The notes beneath the pieces are model-generated. The model was not told where the DNA came from, made no database searches, and worked only from the letters and a program-made list of their open reading frames with translations. A stretch of 64,000 bases of DNA from Pleomorphomonas carboxyditropha (GTDB lineage Bacteria > Pseudomonadota > Alphaproteobacteria > Rhizobiales > Pleomorphomonadaceae), in contig NZ_NQVN01000001.1 of NCBI RefSeq assembly GCF_002770725.1, positions 682,001 through 746,000 on the forward strand, read 5' to 3'. Below, piece by piece: positions 16,920-25,228 of this stretch; position 1 is the stretch's first letter, and each line of letters starts with the position of its first letter. A program made the position numbers and the translations under genes.

Positions 16920-18407
16920 TTACTCGAAGCGCTCGGGCAGGTAGTCGTCCTTGGCGAGATCCGAGAAGCGGGTGACGGAGGCGTCGAAGGCGAGTTGCAC
17001 GGTGCCGGTGGGGCCGTGGCGCTGCTTGCCGATGATCACCTCGGCCTTGCCGGTGACGCGGTCCATCTCGGCCTGCCACTTGAAGAACTCCTCGGTGCCT
17101 TCCTTGGGCATGCGCGACTGCAGATAATATTCGTCGCGATAGATGAACATCACCACGTCGGCGTCCTGCTCGATCGAGCCGGATTCGCGCAGGTCGGAGA
17201 GCTGCGGCCGCTTGTCGTCGCGGCTTTCGACCTGACGCGACAGCTGGGAGAGAGCGATGATCGGCACCGCCAGTTCCTTGGCCAGCGCCTTGAGGCCGGT
17301 GGTGATCTCGGTGATCTCCTGCACGCGGCCGTTCTGGGCCGCCTTCGACGAGCCCGACAGCAGTTGCAGATAGTCGACGATGACCAGGTCGAGGCCGCGC
17401 TGGCGCTTCAGGCGGCGGGCGCGGGCGGCCAGCTGGGCGATGGAGATGCCGCCTGTATGGTCGATGTACAGCGGCAGCGTCTGCATGCGCTGGGCGACGG
17501 CGGCCAGCTTGGCGAACTGGTTCTCGTCGATGTTGCCGCGGCGGATGTCGGACGACGACACCTCCGACTGCTCGGCGAGGATACGCGTCGCCAACTGCTC
17601 GGACGACATTTCGAGCGAGAAGAAGCCGACGATGCCGCCGTTGACCGTCTTCAGCGAGCCATCCGGCTGCTCGGCCGCTTCATAAGCATTGGCGACGTTG
17701 AAGGCGATGTTGGTGACCAGCGACGTCTTGCCCATGGCAGGGCGGGCGGCGAGGATGACGAGGTCGGAGCGCTGCAGGCCGCCCATGGTCCGGTCGAGGT
17801 CGGAGAGGCCGGTGGCGATGCCGGACAGGTGGCCGTCGCGCTGGTAGGCGGCGGCGGCCATGTCGATCGCCTCGCGCAGCGCGTCGGAGAAGGTATGGAA
17901 GCCGCCTTCGTAGCGGCCGCTCTCGGCAATGCCGAAGAGGCGCCGCTCGGCATCCTCGATCTGGGCGCGGGGCGGCATGTCGATCGGCGCGTCATAGGCG
18001 ATGTTGACCATGTCCTCGCCGATGCGGATCAGGTCGCGGCGGACGGCGAGGTCGTGGATGATGCGGCCGTAGTCCTCGGCGTTGATGATGGTGGTCGCCT
18101 CGGAGGCGAGGCGCAGCAGATACTGCGTCACCGGCATCTCGGCGATCTGATAGTCGGCCGGGTAGAAGGTCTTCAGCGTGATCGGCGAGGCGACCTTGCC
18201 GCCACGGATGAGCTGGCCGATCTTCTCGTAGATCGCCTTGTGCTGCTCGATGAAGAAATGCGGCGGCTCAAGGAAATCGGAGACGCGGAAGAACGTCTCG
18301 TTGTTCATCAGCATGGCGCCGAGCAATTGCCGTTCCGCCTCGACATTATGCGGCGCACTGCGGGTGAGCGCGGCGGCCTGATCTTCGACGCGGCGGATGA
18401 TGGACAT
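16920..18407 (-). CDS. dnaB: Replicative DNA helicase
   Basis: This 495-residue hexameric fork helicase has an N-terminal DnaG-interacting domain (NVEAERQLLGAMLMNNETF) and a RecA-type C-terminal domain. That domain shows Walker A ARPAMGKTSLVTNIAF (near residue 225), the FFSLEMSSEQLATRIL block, Walker B VIVDYLQLLSG and AVPIIALSQLSRQVESR. Length is normal for alphaproteobacterial DnaB. No intein or insertion is seen. It lies downstream of rplI on the same strand, separated by a terminator. Confidence 0.97.
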   Translation of the reverse strand: MSIIRRVEDQAAALTRSAPHNVEAERQLLGAMLMNNETFFRVSDFLEPPHFFIEQHKAIYEKIGQLIRGGKVASPITLKTFYPADYQIAEMPVTQYLLRLASEATTIINAEDYGRIIHDLAVRRDLIRIGEDMVNIAYDAPIDMPPRAQIEDAERRLFGIAESGRYEGGFHTFSDALREAIDMAAAAYQRDGHLSGIATGLSDLDRTMGGLQRSDLVILAARPAMGKTSLVTNIAFNVANAYEAAEQPDGSLKTVNGGIVGFFSLEMSSEQLATRILAEQSEVSSSDIRRGNIDENQFAKLAAVAQRMQTLPLYIDHTGGISIAQLAARARRLKRQRGLDLVIVDYLQLLSGSSKAAQNGRVQEITEITTGLKALAKELAVPIIALSQLSRQVESRDDKRPQLSDLRESGSIEQDADVVMFIYRDEYYLQSRMPKEGTEEFFKWQAEMDRVTGKAEVIIGKQRHGPTGTVQLAFDASVTRFSDLAKDDYLPERFE

Positions 18408-18592
18408 GGGACGGACGGGTTCCTGCTGGCGGATGAAGACGGGACAGTATCAAGCCCTGTCCTGACAGGACGCGGCAGTTGTCATCGACTCCCGCAATCC
18501 ACACAGGAGTCGGATTTCCCGACAATGAGCATTGACTCTGGCGACCGAACAATGCCCACACAGAAGAATCGGCAGCCTGTTGTTTCGACAAG

Positions 18593-18619
18593 AAAAACCC
18601 CGGGATTTGAGTCCCGGGG
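18593..18619 (-). terminator. Rho-independent terminator of the rpsF-rpsR-rplI operon
   Basis: CCCCGGGA (18598-18605) pairs with TCCCGGGG (18612-18619) around a 6-base loop. AAAAA at 18593-18597 gives the U-tract on the minus strand. It lies 37 bp after the rplI stop. Confidence 0.88.
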
Positions 18620-18655
18620 TCGATCCTTTGCGCTGGTCTCGGAACCGAAGCCGGC

Positions 18656-19219
18656 TCAGAGTTCTTCGCGGTCCATGCCCTCTTCGTCGAGCACCGAGCC
18701 GACTTCGCGCACGAAGGTCTCCTCGCGGGCGCCGGCGGTGACGTCCTCGCCCTTGGCCTGGCGCTGGGCCTCTTCCTCGGAGCGGGCGATATTGAGGGTG
18801 ATGGTGGCGTGAACGTCGGCGTGCAGGATGATCTCGACGTTGTGGACGCCGAGGTTCTTGATCGGCGCGTTGATGTTCACCTGCGAGCGGGTGACGGTCT
18901 CGCCGGCGGCGGCCAGGATGTCGACGATGTCGCGGGCGGCGACGGAGCCGTAGAGCTGGCCGGTCTCGGCCGCCTGGCGGACCACGACGAAGGAGCGCTG
19001 GTCGAGGCCGATCTTGATCTGCTCGGCCGACGACTTGCGCTCGGCGTTGCGGGCCTCGAGGGCGGCGCGCTCGCGATCGAAGCGGGCCTGGTTCTCCTTG
19101 GTGGCGCGCAGCGCCTTGCCCTGCGGCAACAGGTAGTTGCGGGCGAAGCCGTCGCGGACCTTGATGGTCTCGCCGAGGGTGCCGTGCTTGCCGATGCGCT
19201 CGAGAAGGATGACCTTCAT
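18656..19219 (-). CDS. rplI: 50S ribosomal protein L9
   Basis: This 187-residue protein has the L9 N-terminal RNA-binding domain ([20 protein letters not shown], then [15 protein letters not shown]), a connecting helix and the C-terminal domain ([12 protein letters not shown]). It ends in the extended acidic tail common in Rhizobiales (about 40 residues longer than E. coli L9). It is the last gene of rpsF-rpsR-DUF2232-rplI. Confidence 0.97.
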   Translation of the reverse strand: MKVILLERIGKHGTLGETIKVRDGFARNYLLPQGKALRATKENQARFDRERAALEARNAERKSSAEQIKIGLDQRSFVVVRQAAETGQLYGSVAARDIVDILAAAGETVTRSQVNINAPIKNLGVHNVEIILHADVHATITLNIARSEEEAQRQAKGEDVTAGAREETFVREVGSVLDEEGMDREEL

Positions 19220-19276
19220 TTTCTATACTCCAGTCTGTCTGTCGTGGCGTCGCCGCCGTTTACGGGGACGGGGCCG

Positions 19277-20218
19277 TCAGGCGCCCGGTCGTTTATTGAG
19301 CCGCTTGGCCCTGAGGCCGAGCGGACCGTCGAGAATGCCGGCGATGGCCAGCGGAATGAGCGGGATGGAGAGGACGAACGTGGCGCCGTAGGTGACGCCG
19401 AGGATCAGCGGGGCGGCCGGGTTGCCGCGCACGAAGACGTGGAGGACGGCAAATCCCACCATGGCAAAGCCCATGCCGGCCGCGCCGGCGACGACGCCGG
19501 CAATGAGGCCGAACGAATTGTCGAGGCCGGCAAGCAGCGCCGCGACCACGAACACGCCGGCCATCCACAGCGGCAGCGAAAGCGTCTCGGCGATGGCGTC
19601 GTCGCCGCGCTTCAGCCGTCCGGAGAGGCGCACGACGCGGCTGCCCAGCCAGAGATTGAACGCCGTCAGCACCAGCCAGAACATGGCGAGCGCGAAAGGC
19701 ATCAGACGCATGTAGACGAGCAGGGCGGGCAGCAGGTCCTCACGCGTCGGCGCGCCCGGTTCGCCGGAGGTCTGCCCCATGGCGACCAGCATGTCGGCGA
19801 CGTCGCTGGCCGTTGCCTGGATGTCGAAGCCGATGATCATGCCGACGCCGACGATGGTGGCGGCGGTGATCAGCACCATGGCCAGAAATACGCGGCCGAG
19901 CGGATACCACTCGAAGGTCCGGCCCTCGGCGTCGAGCGGCCGGCCGAGGCCGACGAGATAGCCGTAGAAGGCCATGGGGCCGGCGACCACCAGGGCATGC
20001 AGCAGCGCCGCCTTCCAGGATATGAAAACCCACAGGCCGACGAGGCCGGCAAGCACGGCGGCGACGCCGGCCAGCGTGCCCCAGCCGATGGTGACGATGG
20101 CGATGGGAAGCGCGGACATGAAGAACAGCGGCGTGCCGAGGGCACCGCCACTTGTGACGGCCGCGAAAAGCAGGGCGGAGGCGGCACCCGCTGCGATGCC
20201 GAGAAGAAGTCCGTTCAC
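19277..20218 (-). CDS. DUF2232 multi-pass membrane protein
   Basis: This strongly hydrophobic protein of about 313 residues with eight or so membrane segments matches the DUF2232 family. The family usually sits between rpsR and rplI in Rhizobiales, as here. Its function is unknown; relatives resemble membrane-embedded transport components. A GTG at 20218 (VNGLLLGIAAGAASALLF) is chosen as the start because it directly precedes the first hydrophobic helix. A TTG at 20251 would add eleven polar residues. Confidence 0.8.
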   Translation of the reverse strand: MNGLLLGIAAGAASALLFAAVTSGGALGTPLFFMSALPIAIVTIGWGTLAGVAAVLAGLVGLWVFISWKAALLHALVVAGPMAFYGYLVGLGRPLDAEGRTFEWYPLGRVFLAMVLITAATIVGVGMIIGFDIQATASDVADMLVAMGQTSGEPGAPTREDLLPALLVYMRLMPFALAMFWLVLTAFNLWLGSRVVRLSGRLKRGDDAIAETLSLPLWMAGVFVVAALLAGLDNSFGLIAGVVAGAAGMGFAMVGFAVLHVFVRGNPAAPLILGVTYGATFVLSIPLIPLAIAGILDGPLGLRAKRLNKRPGA

Positions 20219-20398
20219 GTTTATCTCGCTGTCCCGCGCGATCGCCGGCAAGGGCGACCGATGCTGTGATCGACGGCCGATGCCGCCGGGCGGTTAGGGG
20301 TGCCGAGCCTGATGGCCGCATCCCAACTTTGCAGGAACGGCGCCGCGACCACAATCGCGACGCCGAAAATCTTATACTGCGCCCTCAGGCGCCCGTCA

Positions 20399-20647
20399 TC
20401 ACTTGATGATGAACGGCAGCAGGCCGAGGATGCGGGCGCGCTTGATCGCCTGGGCGAGCTCGCGCTGCTTCTTGGCCGACACCGCGGTGATGCGGGAGGG
20501 AACGATCTTGCCGCGCTCGGAGATGTAGCGCTGCAGCAGACGCACGTCCTTGTAGTCGATCTTCGGGGCGTTGGCGCCGGAGAACGGGCAGGTCTTCCGG
20601 CGGCGGAAGAACGGACGGCGAGCGGCGGGGAGGGAGGTGATTTCCAT
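20399..20647 (-). CDS. rpsR: 30S ribosomal protein S18
   Basis: This 82-residue protein carries the S18 core ([58 protein letters not shown]). It binds S6 and 16S rRNA in the platform of the small subunit. It starts 2 bp after rpsF stops. Confidence 0.97.
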   Translation of the reverse strand: MEITSLPAARRPFFRRRKTCPFSGANAPKIDYKDVRLLQRYISERGKIVPSRITAVSAKKQRELAQAIKRARILGLLPFIIK

Positions 20648-20649
20648 GA

Positions 20650-21096
20650 TTATTCCATATCCCCAGCTTCGGTTTCACGACGGGGCGCACGATCACGGCG
20701 CGGGCCACGATCGCCACCACGGAAGCCGCCACGATCGCCGCGGCCGGCGGGGACGCCGTCGCGCTCGTCACGATCGCGCTTCTGGAGCATGGCCGACGGG
20801 CCTTCCTCGAGCTCGTCGACGCGAATGGTCATCGTGCGGAGGATGTCTTCGCTGAGGCTCTCCTGACGCTCCAGTTCGGCGACGGCGGCGTGCGGCGCGT
20901 CGAGGTTGAACAGGACGTAGTGGGCCTTGCGGTTCTTCTTGACGCGGTAGGCGAGGGCGCGCAGGCCCCAGTTCTCCACCTTCTTCACCGCGCCGCCATT
21001 GCCTTCAACAAGGGCCTTGTACTGGTCAGCGATCGCTTCCACCTGCTGGGCGGAAACGTCCTGGCGGACCAGGAACACGTGCTCGTAGAGCGCCAT
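20650..21096 (-). CDS. rpsF: 30S ribosomal protein S6
   Basis: This 148-residue protein has the S6 fold ([40 protein letters not shown]). The long basic Arg/Gly/Asp-rich C-terminal tail (about residues 105-148, RDRDERDG through [15 protein letters not shown]) is typical of Rhizobiales S6 proteins. It is the first gene of the ribosomal operon. Confidence 0.97.
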   Translation of the reverse strand: MALYEHVFLVRQDVSAQQVEAIADQYKALVEGNGGAVKKVENWGLRALAYRVKKNRKAHYVLFNLDAPHAAVAELERQESLSEDILRTMTIRVDELEEGPSAMLQKRDRDERDGVPAGRGDRGGFRGGDRGPRRDRAPRRETEAGDME

Positions 21097-21447
21097 GTCG
21101 GTACTGCCTTTCTCGGTTCATTGACCACCCGGCGCCAAGCCTCTGCGAACCCTCCGAAAGGCTCCACAGATACGAGATCGAGAGCGGAGACACGGGAAGA
21201 CGATCCTTGTTCCGGGATCAGAGACCTCGCCTCGCGACGCGGCCACCTTCCGTTCAGCCCCCAGCCGGGTATCGTACGTTTTGCACGATGGCGGGCTCAT
21301 ACAGGAAACGGGCAGGTGCGGCAAGCAAAATCGGGCTTTTCGTCCTGCTTCCAGTCGCCGGCTCGGCAAGACCGGATATGGACGTGGACCATAGCCAAAC
21401 AATGGGTGAAGATGATCCCGTCCGAACTTTTTCAAGCGGCCGTGCCC
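21097..21447. other. Divergent intergenic region between rpsF and a conserved hypothetical gene
   Basis: There are 351 bases. It should hold the rpsF promoter and leader (minus strand), with AGAAAGGCAG before the rpsF ATG. No S6:S18 leader hairpin could be drawn with confidence. An open frame continuous with the rightward gene runs through this region but overlaps rpsF antisense and has no start signal, so it is not included. Confidence 0.5.
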
Positions 21448-22584
21448 ATGAGCGAATATCAGTATTACGAATTCCAGGCTATCGACCGGCCGCTCTCCGC
21501 CGCCGACCGTGAGGCTTTGCGGGCCTTGTCGACGCGGGCGCGGATTACGACCAGCAGCTTCGTCAACGCGTATGAATGGGGCGACTTCAAGGGCGATCCG
21601 GCCAGATTGATGGAGGCTTGGTTCGACCTGCACCTCTATCTGTCAAACTGGGGTTCGCGGCGGCTGATGATCCGATGGCCGGCGCGCACGGTTGATCGCC
21701 GTCTGCTCAATGCTTTCCTGGGCGAGGTCGATACCGCCGAGTTGCGCCTTGTCGGCGAAAACCTGATTCTGGATATTGCTTTCGAGGAAATGGATCTCGA
21801 GGATTGCGACGATGGCTCGGGCTGGCTCGCGGCGCTGGCGCCCTTGCGCGCCGATGTCCTCAGCGGCGACTTGCGGCTGTTCTATCTGATCTGGCTGAGC
21901 GCGGTCGGAGCAGAGGTGTTCGACCCCGATGAGTTGGAACCCATGCCCGGCATCGGGCCGATGACCGCTGCTCTCGACGCCTTCGCCGAATTTTTCAATA
22001 TCGACGCCGACCTGGTCGCCGCCGCCGCCGAGCGCCCGTTCAATCCTCATGCCGCCATGCCGTTGTCATCCGAGGCCGTCAGAACGACGATTTCCTCGAT
22101 TCAGGACGAGGAAAAAGCCGACTTGCTGTTACGCCTGTTCGAGGGCGATCCGACTGTAACGGCCGATTTGCGCGCCCGCGTCCACCGGCACCTGCGCTCC
22201 GAAGCCGAAGTCCAGCCGGTCGAGGCCCGCACGGTCGGCGAATTGCAGACCCGCGCCAGCGCGATCCGCCACGCCCGCGAGCGGGCTTTGGCGGAGGCTG
22301 CGGCAGCCGCGGACCGGAAGCGGGAGGCGGAAGCCAAGCGCCTTCGCCGTCGTCGCCTCGATGCCCTCGCCAAGCGTGGCGAAAACGTCTGGCGGGAGAT
22401 CGAGGCCGAGATCGAACGCGGCAACGCATCCGGCTACGACAAAGCCGCCGCTCTTCTCCTTGATCTCAGAGCAATCGCCGACGAAAAAAATACGAGCGAG
22501 GATTTCGCCCGGCGCCTGAGAGCCGTCCGAGAGCGCCATTCCCGAAAAGGGCGCTTTATCGAACGATTGAATAAACTCGGATAA
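21448..22584 (+). CDS. Conserved protein of unknown function (YQYYEFQAIDRPLS type)
   Basis: This 378-residue soluble protein starts MSEYQYYEFQAIDRPLSAAD and continues ALSTRARITTSSFVNAYEWGDFKGDPARLM, split here only by its start helix. The N-terminal block recurs in many bacteria in proteins without an assigned function. The central part is acidic and helical. The last 130 residues form a charged Arg/Glu/Ala-rich helical region, probably coiled coil (residues about 265-330), ending in a basic tail. The ATG at 21448 is chosen by the conserved N-terminus; no strong ribosome-binding site is visible, and an in-frame ATG at 21412 is the alternative. No catalytic motif was recognised. Confidence 0.7.
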   Translation: MSEYQYYEFQAIDRPLSAADREALRALSTRARITTSSFVNAYEWGDFKGDPARLMEAWFDLHLYLSNWGSRRLMIRWPARTVDRRLLNAFLGEVDTAELRLVGENLILDIAFEEMDLEDCDDGSGWLAALAPLRADVLSGDLRLFYLIWLSAVGAEVFDPDELEPMPGIGPMTAALDAFAEFFNIDADLVAAAAERPFNPHAAMPLSSEAVRTTISSIQDEEKADLLLRLFEGDPTVTADLRARVHRHLRSEAEVQPVEARTVGELQTRASAIRHARERALAEAAAAADRKREAEAKRLRRRRLDALAKRGENVWREIEAEIERGNASGYDKAAALLLDLRAIADEKNTSEDFARRLRAVRERHSRKGRFIERLNKLG

Positions 22585-22731
22585 GCTTCTCGATGACGAT
22601 ACGCAGGCGCGCAAACTACGATGCGCTCGGTATCGATGCTGCCTCGACCCTCGGGTCGGGACGTTCTTTCAGCGCCTTGCGGCATGCAATGCTGTTGCCC
22701 GATGGGCGACCGAACCGGCCGCTTGAACCAT

Positions 22732-23145
22732 TCAGTTTGGTCCACTTGTCCAGTCGTCTGTCTTCAGAGGCGCGGAAACGCGAGCGAATGCCTTGTCGCG
22801 CGTGACAAGGGTTGCATCGGCTGCAACCGCATGCGCCGCTATCATCATATCCAGGGGAGCGAGGGTAATGCCCTTGGCTTCGCAGGCTGCTCGCAGATCG
22901 CCATATGCTTGCGCCACATCATGATCCCAAGGCAGAATATCGACGCGAAGAAGGAATTGCCTGACCCGTTCCGACAGGGCCTTGGGATAGCCCCGCTTGG
23001 CGAGACCGTAAAGCAATTCCCCTTCGGTGACGGATGAAATGACGATATCTGCCATGGGAAGCGAGACAAGGCGATCGATGATTTCGGGACGGTCGCCCTT
23101 GATGACATGGCTGGCGATGTTGGTGTCGAGCATCCAGGCCGTCAT
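22732..23145 (-). CDS. vapC: VapC-type PIN-domain toxin
   Basis: This 137-residue PIN-domain ribonuclease has the acidic active-site residues in place: Asp in [15 protein letters not shown], Glu in [16 protein letters not shown], Asp in [14 protein letters not shown] and a final Asp in TLVTRDKAF. It resembles the FitB/VapC group that cleaves tRNA or rRNA. It overlaps the antitoxin gene by 4 bases (ATGA), the usual coupling. Confidence 0.92.
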   Translation of the reverse strand: MTAWMLDTNIASHVIKGDRPEIIDRLVSLPMADIVISSVTEGELLYGLAKRGYPKALSERVRQFLLRVDILPWDHDVAQAYGDLRAACEAKGITLAPLDMMIAAHAVAADATLVTRDKAFARVSAPLKTDDWTSGPN

Positions 23146-23405
23146 TCCTGCCAGCCCTCGAACGGATCGCGATCTTGGGAATTCTGGTTGCGATCAGCCG
23201 CGCCCATGAAATCTTCCGGCACCTGATCCTTGCCATAGAGTTCGAAGAGGCCGTCCCATGAATCCGGCTTGTACGACAGGATGACGTCGCCGGTTGCGGG
23301 ATCGCGACGCACGAATACCTCTTTTCCTTCGAAGCGGAATTCCGCGGGGAGCCTGACGGCCTGGCTGCGGCCTGTCGTGAAAATCTTGGCTGTTCTCGTT
23401 GGCAT
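23142..23405 (-). CDS. vapB: VapB-type AbrB-fold antitoxin
   Basis: This 87-residue antitoxin has an N-terminal swapped-hairpin AbrB DNA-binding fold ([36 protein letters not shown]) and a C-terminal toxin-binding tail ([10 protein letters not shown]). The ATG at 23405 is chosen because GGAGG lies just upstream; an in-frame ATG at 23435 would fall within the operator. It should bind the palindromic sites upstream to repress vapBC. Confidence 0.9.
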   Translation of the reverse strand: MPTRTAKIFTTGRSQAVRLPAEFRFEGKEVFVRRDPATGDVILSYKPDSWDGLFELYGKDQVPEDFMGAADRNQNSQDRDPFEGWQE

Positions 23406-23422
23406 AGCGGCCTCCGGCTTTC

Positions 23423-23462
23423 TGATAGCTATCACGATATATACCTCATCTGATATCTATCA
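23423..23462. promoter_or_regulatory. Tandem palindromic operator of vapBC
   Basis: TGATAGCTATCA (23423-23434) is a perfect 12-bp palindrome. TGATATCTATCA (23451-23462) is a near-perfect second copy 28 bp away. The stretch is AT-rich, unlike its surroundings, and lies immediately upstream of vapB. Paired palindromes fit binding of a VapBC hetero-octamer with two DNA-binding dimers. Confidence 0.7.
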
Positions 23463-23674
23463 AGAGAGATATCATGCGGATTCGCCACCCTTTCGCCTTG
23501 CTGGCCGTCACGGACCTGGCACCATCGCCGCGTCGACCACGCAATCGTACCATTCGTCCGCATGCGGGATCATGTGGGCTCGCAACGCCTGTCGATAGCG
23601 CGTCAGTCCACCCTCTGAGCGACGGGGCGATCTGCGGGAAGGTCGGGCTTTATCGTAGTTGGCGTAAAGTGGCG

Positions 23675-23764
23675 CGGCTGACGGAATGAGATTCGAACTC
23701 ACGGAGGGCTTGCACCCTCGGCGGTTTTCAAGACCGCTGCCTTAAGCCACTCGATCAATCGTCT
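23675..23764 (-). pseudogene. Degenerate tRNA-Ser(TGA) copy
   Basis: The minus strand aligns without gaps to the intact tRNA-Ser at 28915-29004. From the D-loop GAGTGG through the acceptor 3' strand (about 72 bases) there are only two differences, and the anticodon loop CTTGAAA is kept. The 5' part has diverged: acceptor pairs 1-72, 6-67 and 7-66 mismatch, the D-stem is broken and CCA reads CCG. It cannot fold as a normal tRNA. Retention of the 3' part is typical of attachment-site duplications made by tRNA-targeting elements. Confidence 0.8.
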
Positions 23765-23881
23765 TGAGCCTTGCGCTGCCGGAAAATGCGGCAGGGGACC
23801 GGGATTTGCCCGGATGGTCAAGGCCGCCGCGCCATGATTGGCTGGCCTTCTTTTATGAAGCAAGCGGCAGGGAGGGCCGAC

Positions 23882-24418
23882 ATGGACGTGATGCTCGTCG
23901 TCGACATGCAGGTCGGCCTTAGGGAGGGGGCGCCGAAATACGATCTTCTGGGCGTCGTCGGCCGCATCAACGCCCTCGGTGTCGCCATCCGCAAGCGGGG
24001 TGGGCGGGTGATATTCATCCAGCATGCCGGCGCGGCGGGCGACAGGTTCGAGCCGGGCACGCCGGGCTGGCGCTTCCTGCCGGAGCTCAGGCGGGCGCCC
24101 GACGACCTGGTGGTCACCAAGACGCTCAACGATCCGTTCCATGAAACCCCGCTGTCGGAAATCCTCGACAACCTCGGGGCGAAGCGCCTGTTCGTCACCG
24201 GCTGGGCAACCGATTTCTGCGTCGACGCCACGGTGCGCCGGGCGGTGACGCTCGGCCGCCCCGTCGTGCCGGTTGCCGACGCGCATACGGTATCCGACCG
24301 GCCGCACCTGCCGGCGAAGGCCGTTATCGAGCACCACAACGCCATCTGGAGCGGCTTGATTGCGCCCGGCGGCGTCGAGGTCCTGCCGGCGCACGCCATC
24401 CTGAACGGCGGCGTTTGA
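23882..24418 (+). CDS. Isochorismatase-family cysteine hydrolase
   Basis: This 178-residue protein keeps the family triad: Asp in MLVVDMQVGLRE, Lys in DLVVTKTLNDPF and Cys in GWATDFCVDATVRRAVTLG. The compact length fits the nicotinamidase/YcaC-like single-domain group; the substrate is unknown. The ATG at 23882 has GGGAGG about 7 bp upstream. It converges with a small gene 7 bp beyond its stop. It is only distantly similar to the other isochorismatase-fold protein at 6743-7435. Confidence 0.85.
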   Translation: MDVMLVVDMQVGLREGAPKYDLLGVVGRINALGVAIRKRGGRVIFIQHAGAAGDRFEPGTPGWRFLPELRRAPDDLVVTKTLNDPFHETPLSEILDNLGAKRLFVTGWATDFCVDATVRRAVTLGRPVVPVADAHTVSDRPHLPAKAVIEHHNAIWSGLIAPGGVEVLPAHAILNGGV

Positions 24419-24425
24419 CCGGCCA

Positions 24426-24623
24426 TCAGGCCGCGAAATCGTCGCCCAGTTTCGGCAGGACTTCCTCGCGCCAGAGCCGCCTTTCCTCGTCCGACAACGC
24501 CGCCTCGCCTTCGCTGACCACTTTCTGGGCGGCGAGGTAAGCGTCCGAGCCTTCCCGCAGATCCCCGCGGTCGACCAGCACCAGCAGCGCTTCCGACAAG
24601 ACGAGATTGGAGTGTTCGACCAT
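24426..24623 (-). CDS. Small acidic hypothetical protein
   Basis: This 65-residue helical protein (MVEHSNLVLSEALLVLVDRG through WREEVLPKLGDDFAA) has no membrane segment or known motif. It is supported by GGAGGA 8 bp before the ATG and by codon use like its neighbours. It converges with the isochorismatase-fold gene. No function can be given. Confidence 0.55.
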   Translation of the reverse strand: MVEHSNLVLSEALLVLVDRGDLREGSDAYLAAQKVVSEGEAALSDEERRLWREEVLPKLGDDFAA

Positions 24624-24763
24624 GGGAAATATCCTCCGCTATTGATGAGGCGGAGGCATAACGCTTTGCAGGCACGAAAGTTCCAGACGGGGCGAAACCC
24701 TTCTAAAGTCAAATATGAGAAGCATCGCGCAACGCAATGATTTCAAATTGATTTTGGAAGAAG

Positions 24764-24840
24764 TGGCGGGAGTGACGGGGCTCGAACCCGCGACCTCCGG
24801 CGTGACAGGCCGGCACTCTAACCAACTGAGCTACACCCCC
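24764..24840 (-). tRNA. tRNA-Asp(GTC)
   Basis: The minus strand folds as a 77-nt tRNA including encoded CCA. It has acceptor GGGGGTG with CACTCCC (one G-U pair), D-arm GCTCAGTTGGTTAGAGT, anticodon stem-loop CCGGC-CTGTCAC-GCCGG with anticodon GTC, and T-arm GGGTTCGAGCCC. Discriminator base is G. Confidence 0.96.
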
Positions 24841-25228
24841 GCTGGGCCGTATCGTACCGCTCGCTGTCTTGCCGGCAGCGCCGCGTTCCGTGTTGGTGAG
24901 CGGTGAATTAGGGGATGCCTCCGGGGAAGTCAAGCGGCCTTTTTCGACTTTTTGGCGGGTCGGCACGGCACTCCCGTGAATGTGGCGGAATCCTCCTGAA
25001 TTCCCTTGGAAATTTCCTTTGGTGGTTGCCGCTGGGGCCGCTGTCCGGGGCGTCGTGACGCCGTCGCGGGGCTTTGCCGGCGAATCCGGTCCGCCTTGCC
25101 GCGCCCCTTCAAGGAGATAAGCCGGCTCGTAGCCGCAGCCCGGGCGAAACGCGCCTTTCCACTTCGTCGGCGATCGCTTCGTGGGGAGCACGGAAATGAT
25201 AACCAACAGTGCCAGGACGATGTGCGTC
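24841..25228. other. Intergenic region between tRNA-Asp and the lytic transglycosylase gene
   Basis: There are 388 bases. It should hold the tRNA-Asp promoter (minus strand) and the 3' end of the transglycosylase transcript. Short open frames here have no start signals or recognisable product. No clear terminator hairpin with a T-tract was seen. Confidence 0.5.

Noticed and set aside
16995-18812. Long plus-strand open frame opposite dnaB
   Set aside because: It is antisense to an unmistakable DnaB, with repetitive Gly/Ala/Asp composition and no start signal.
21097-21180. S6:S18 autoregulatory leader RNA before rpsF
   Set aside because: No hairpin with the expected bulge could be drawn convincingly by eye.
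20890-21447. Upstream extension of the unknown gene at 21448
   Set aside because: It runs antisense through rpsF and lacks a start signal; the conserved N-terminus begins at 21448.
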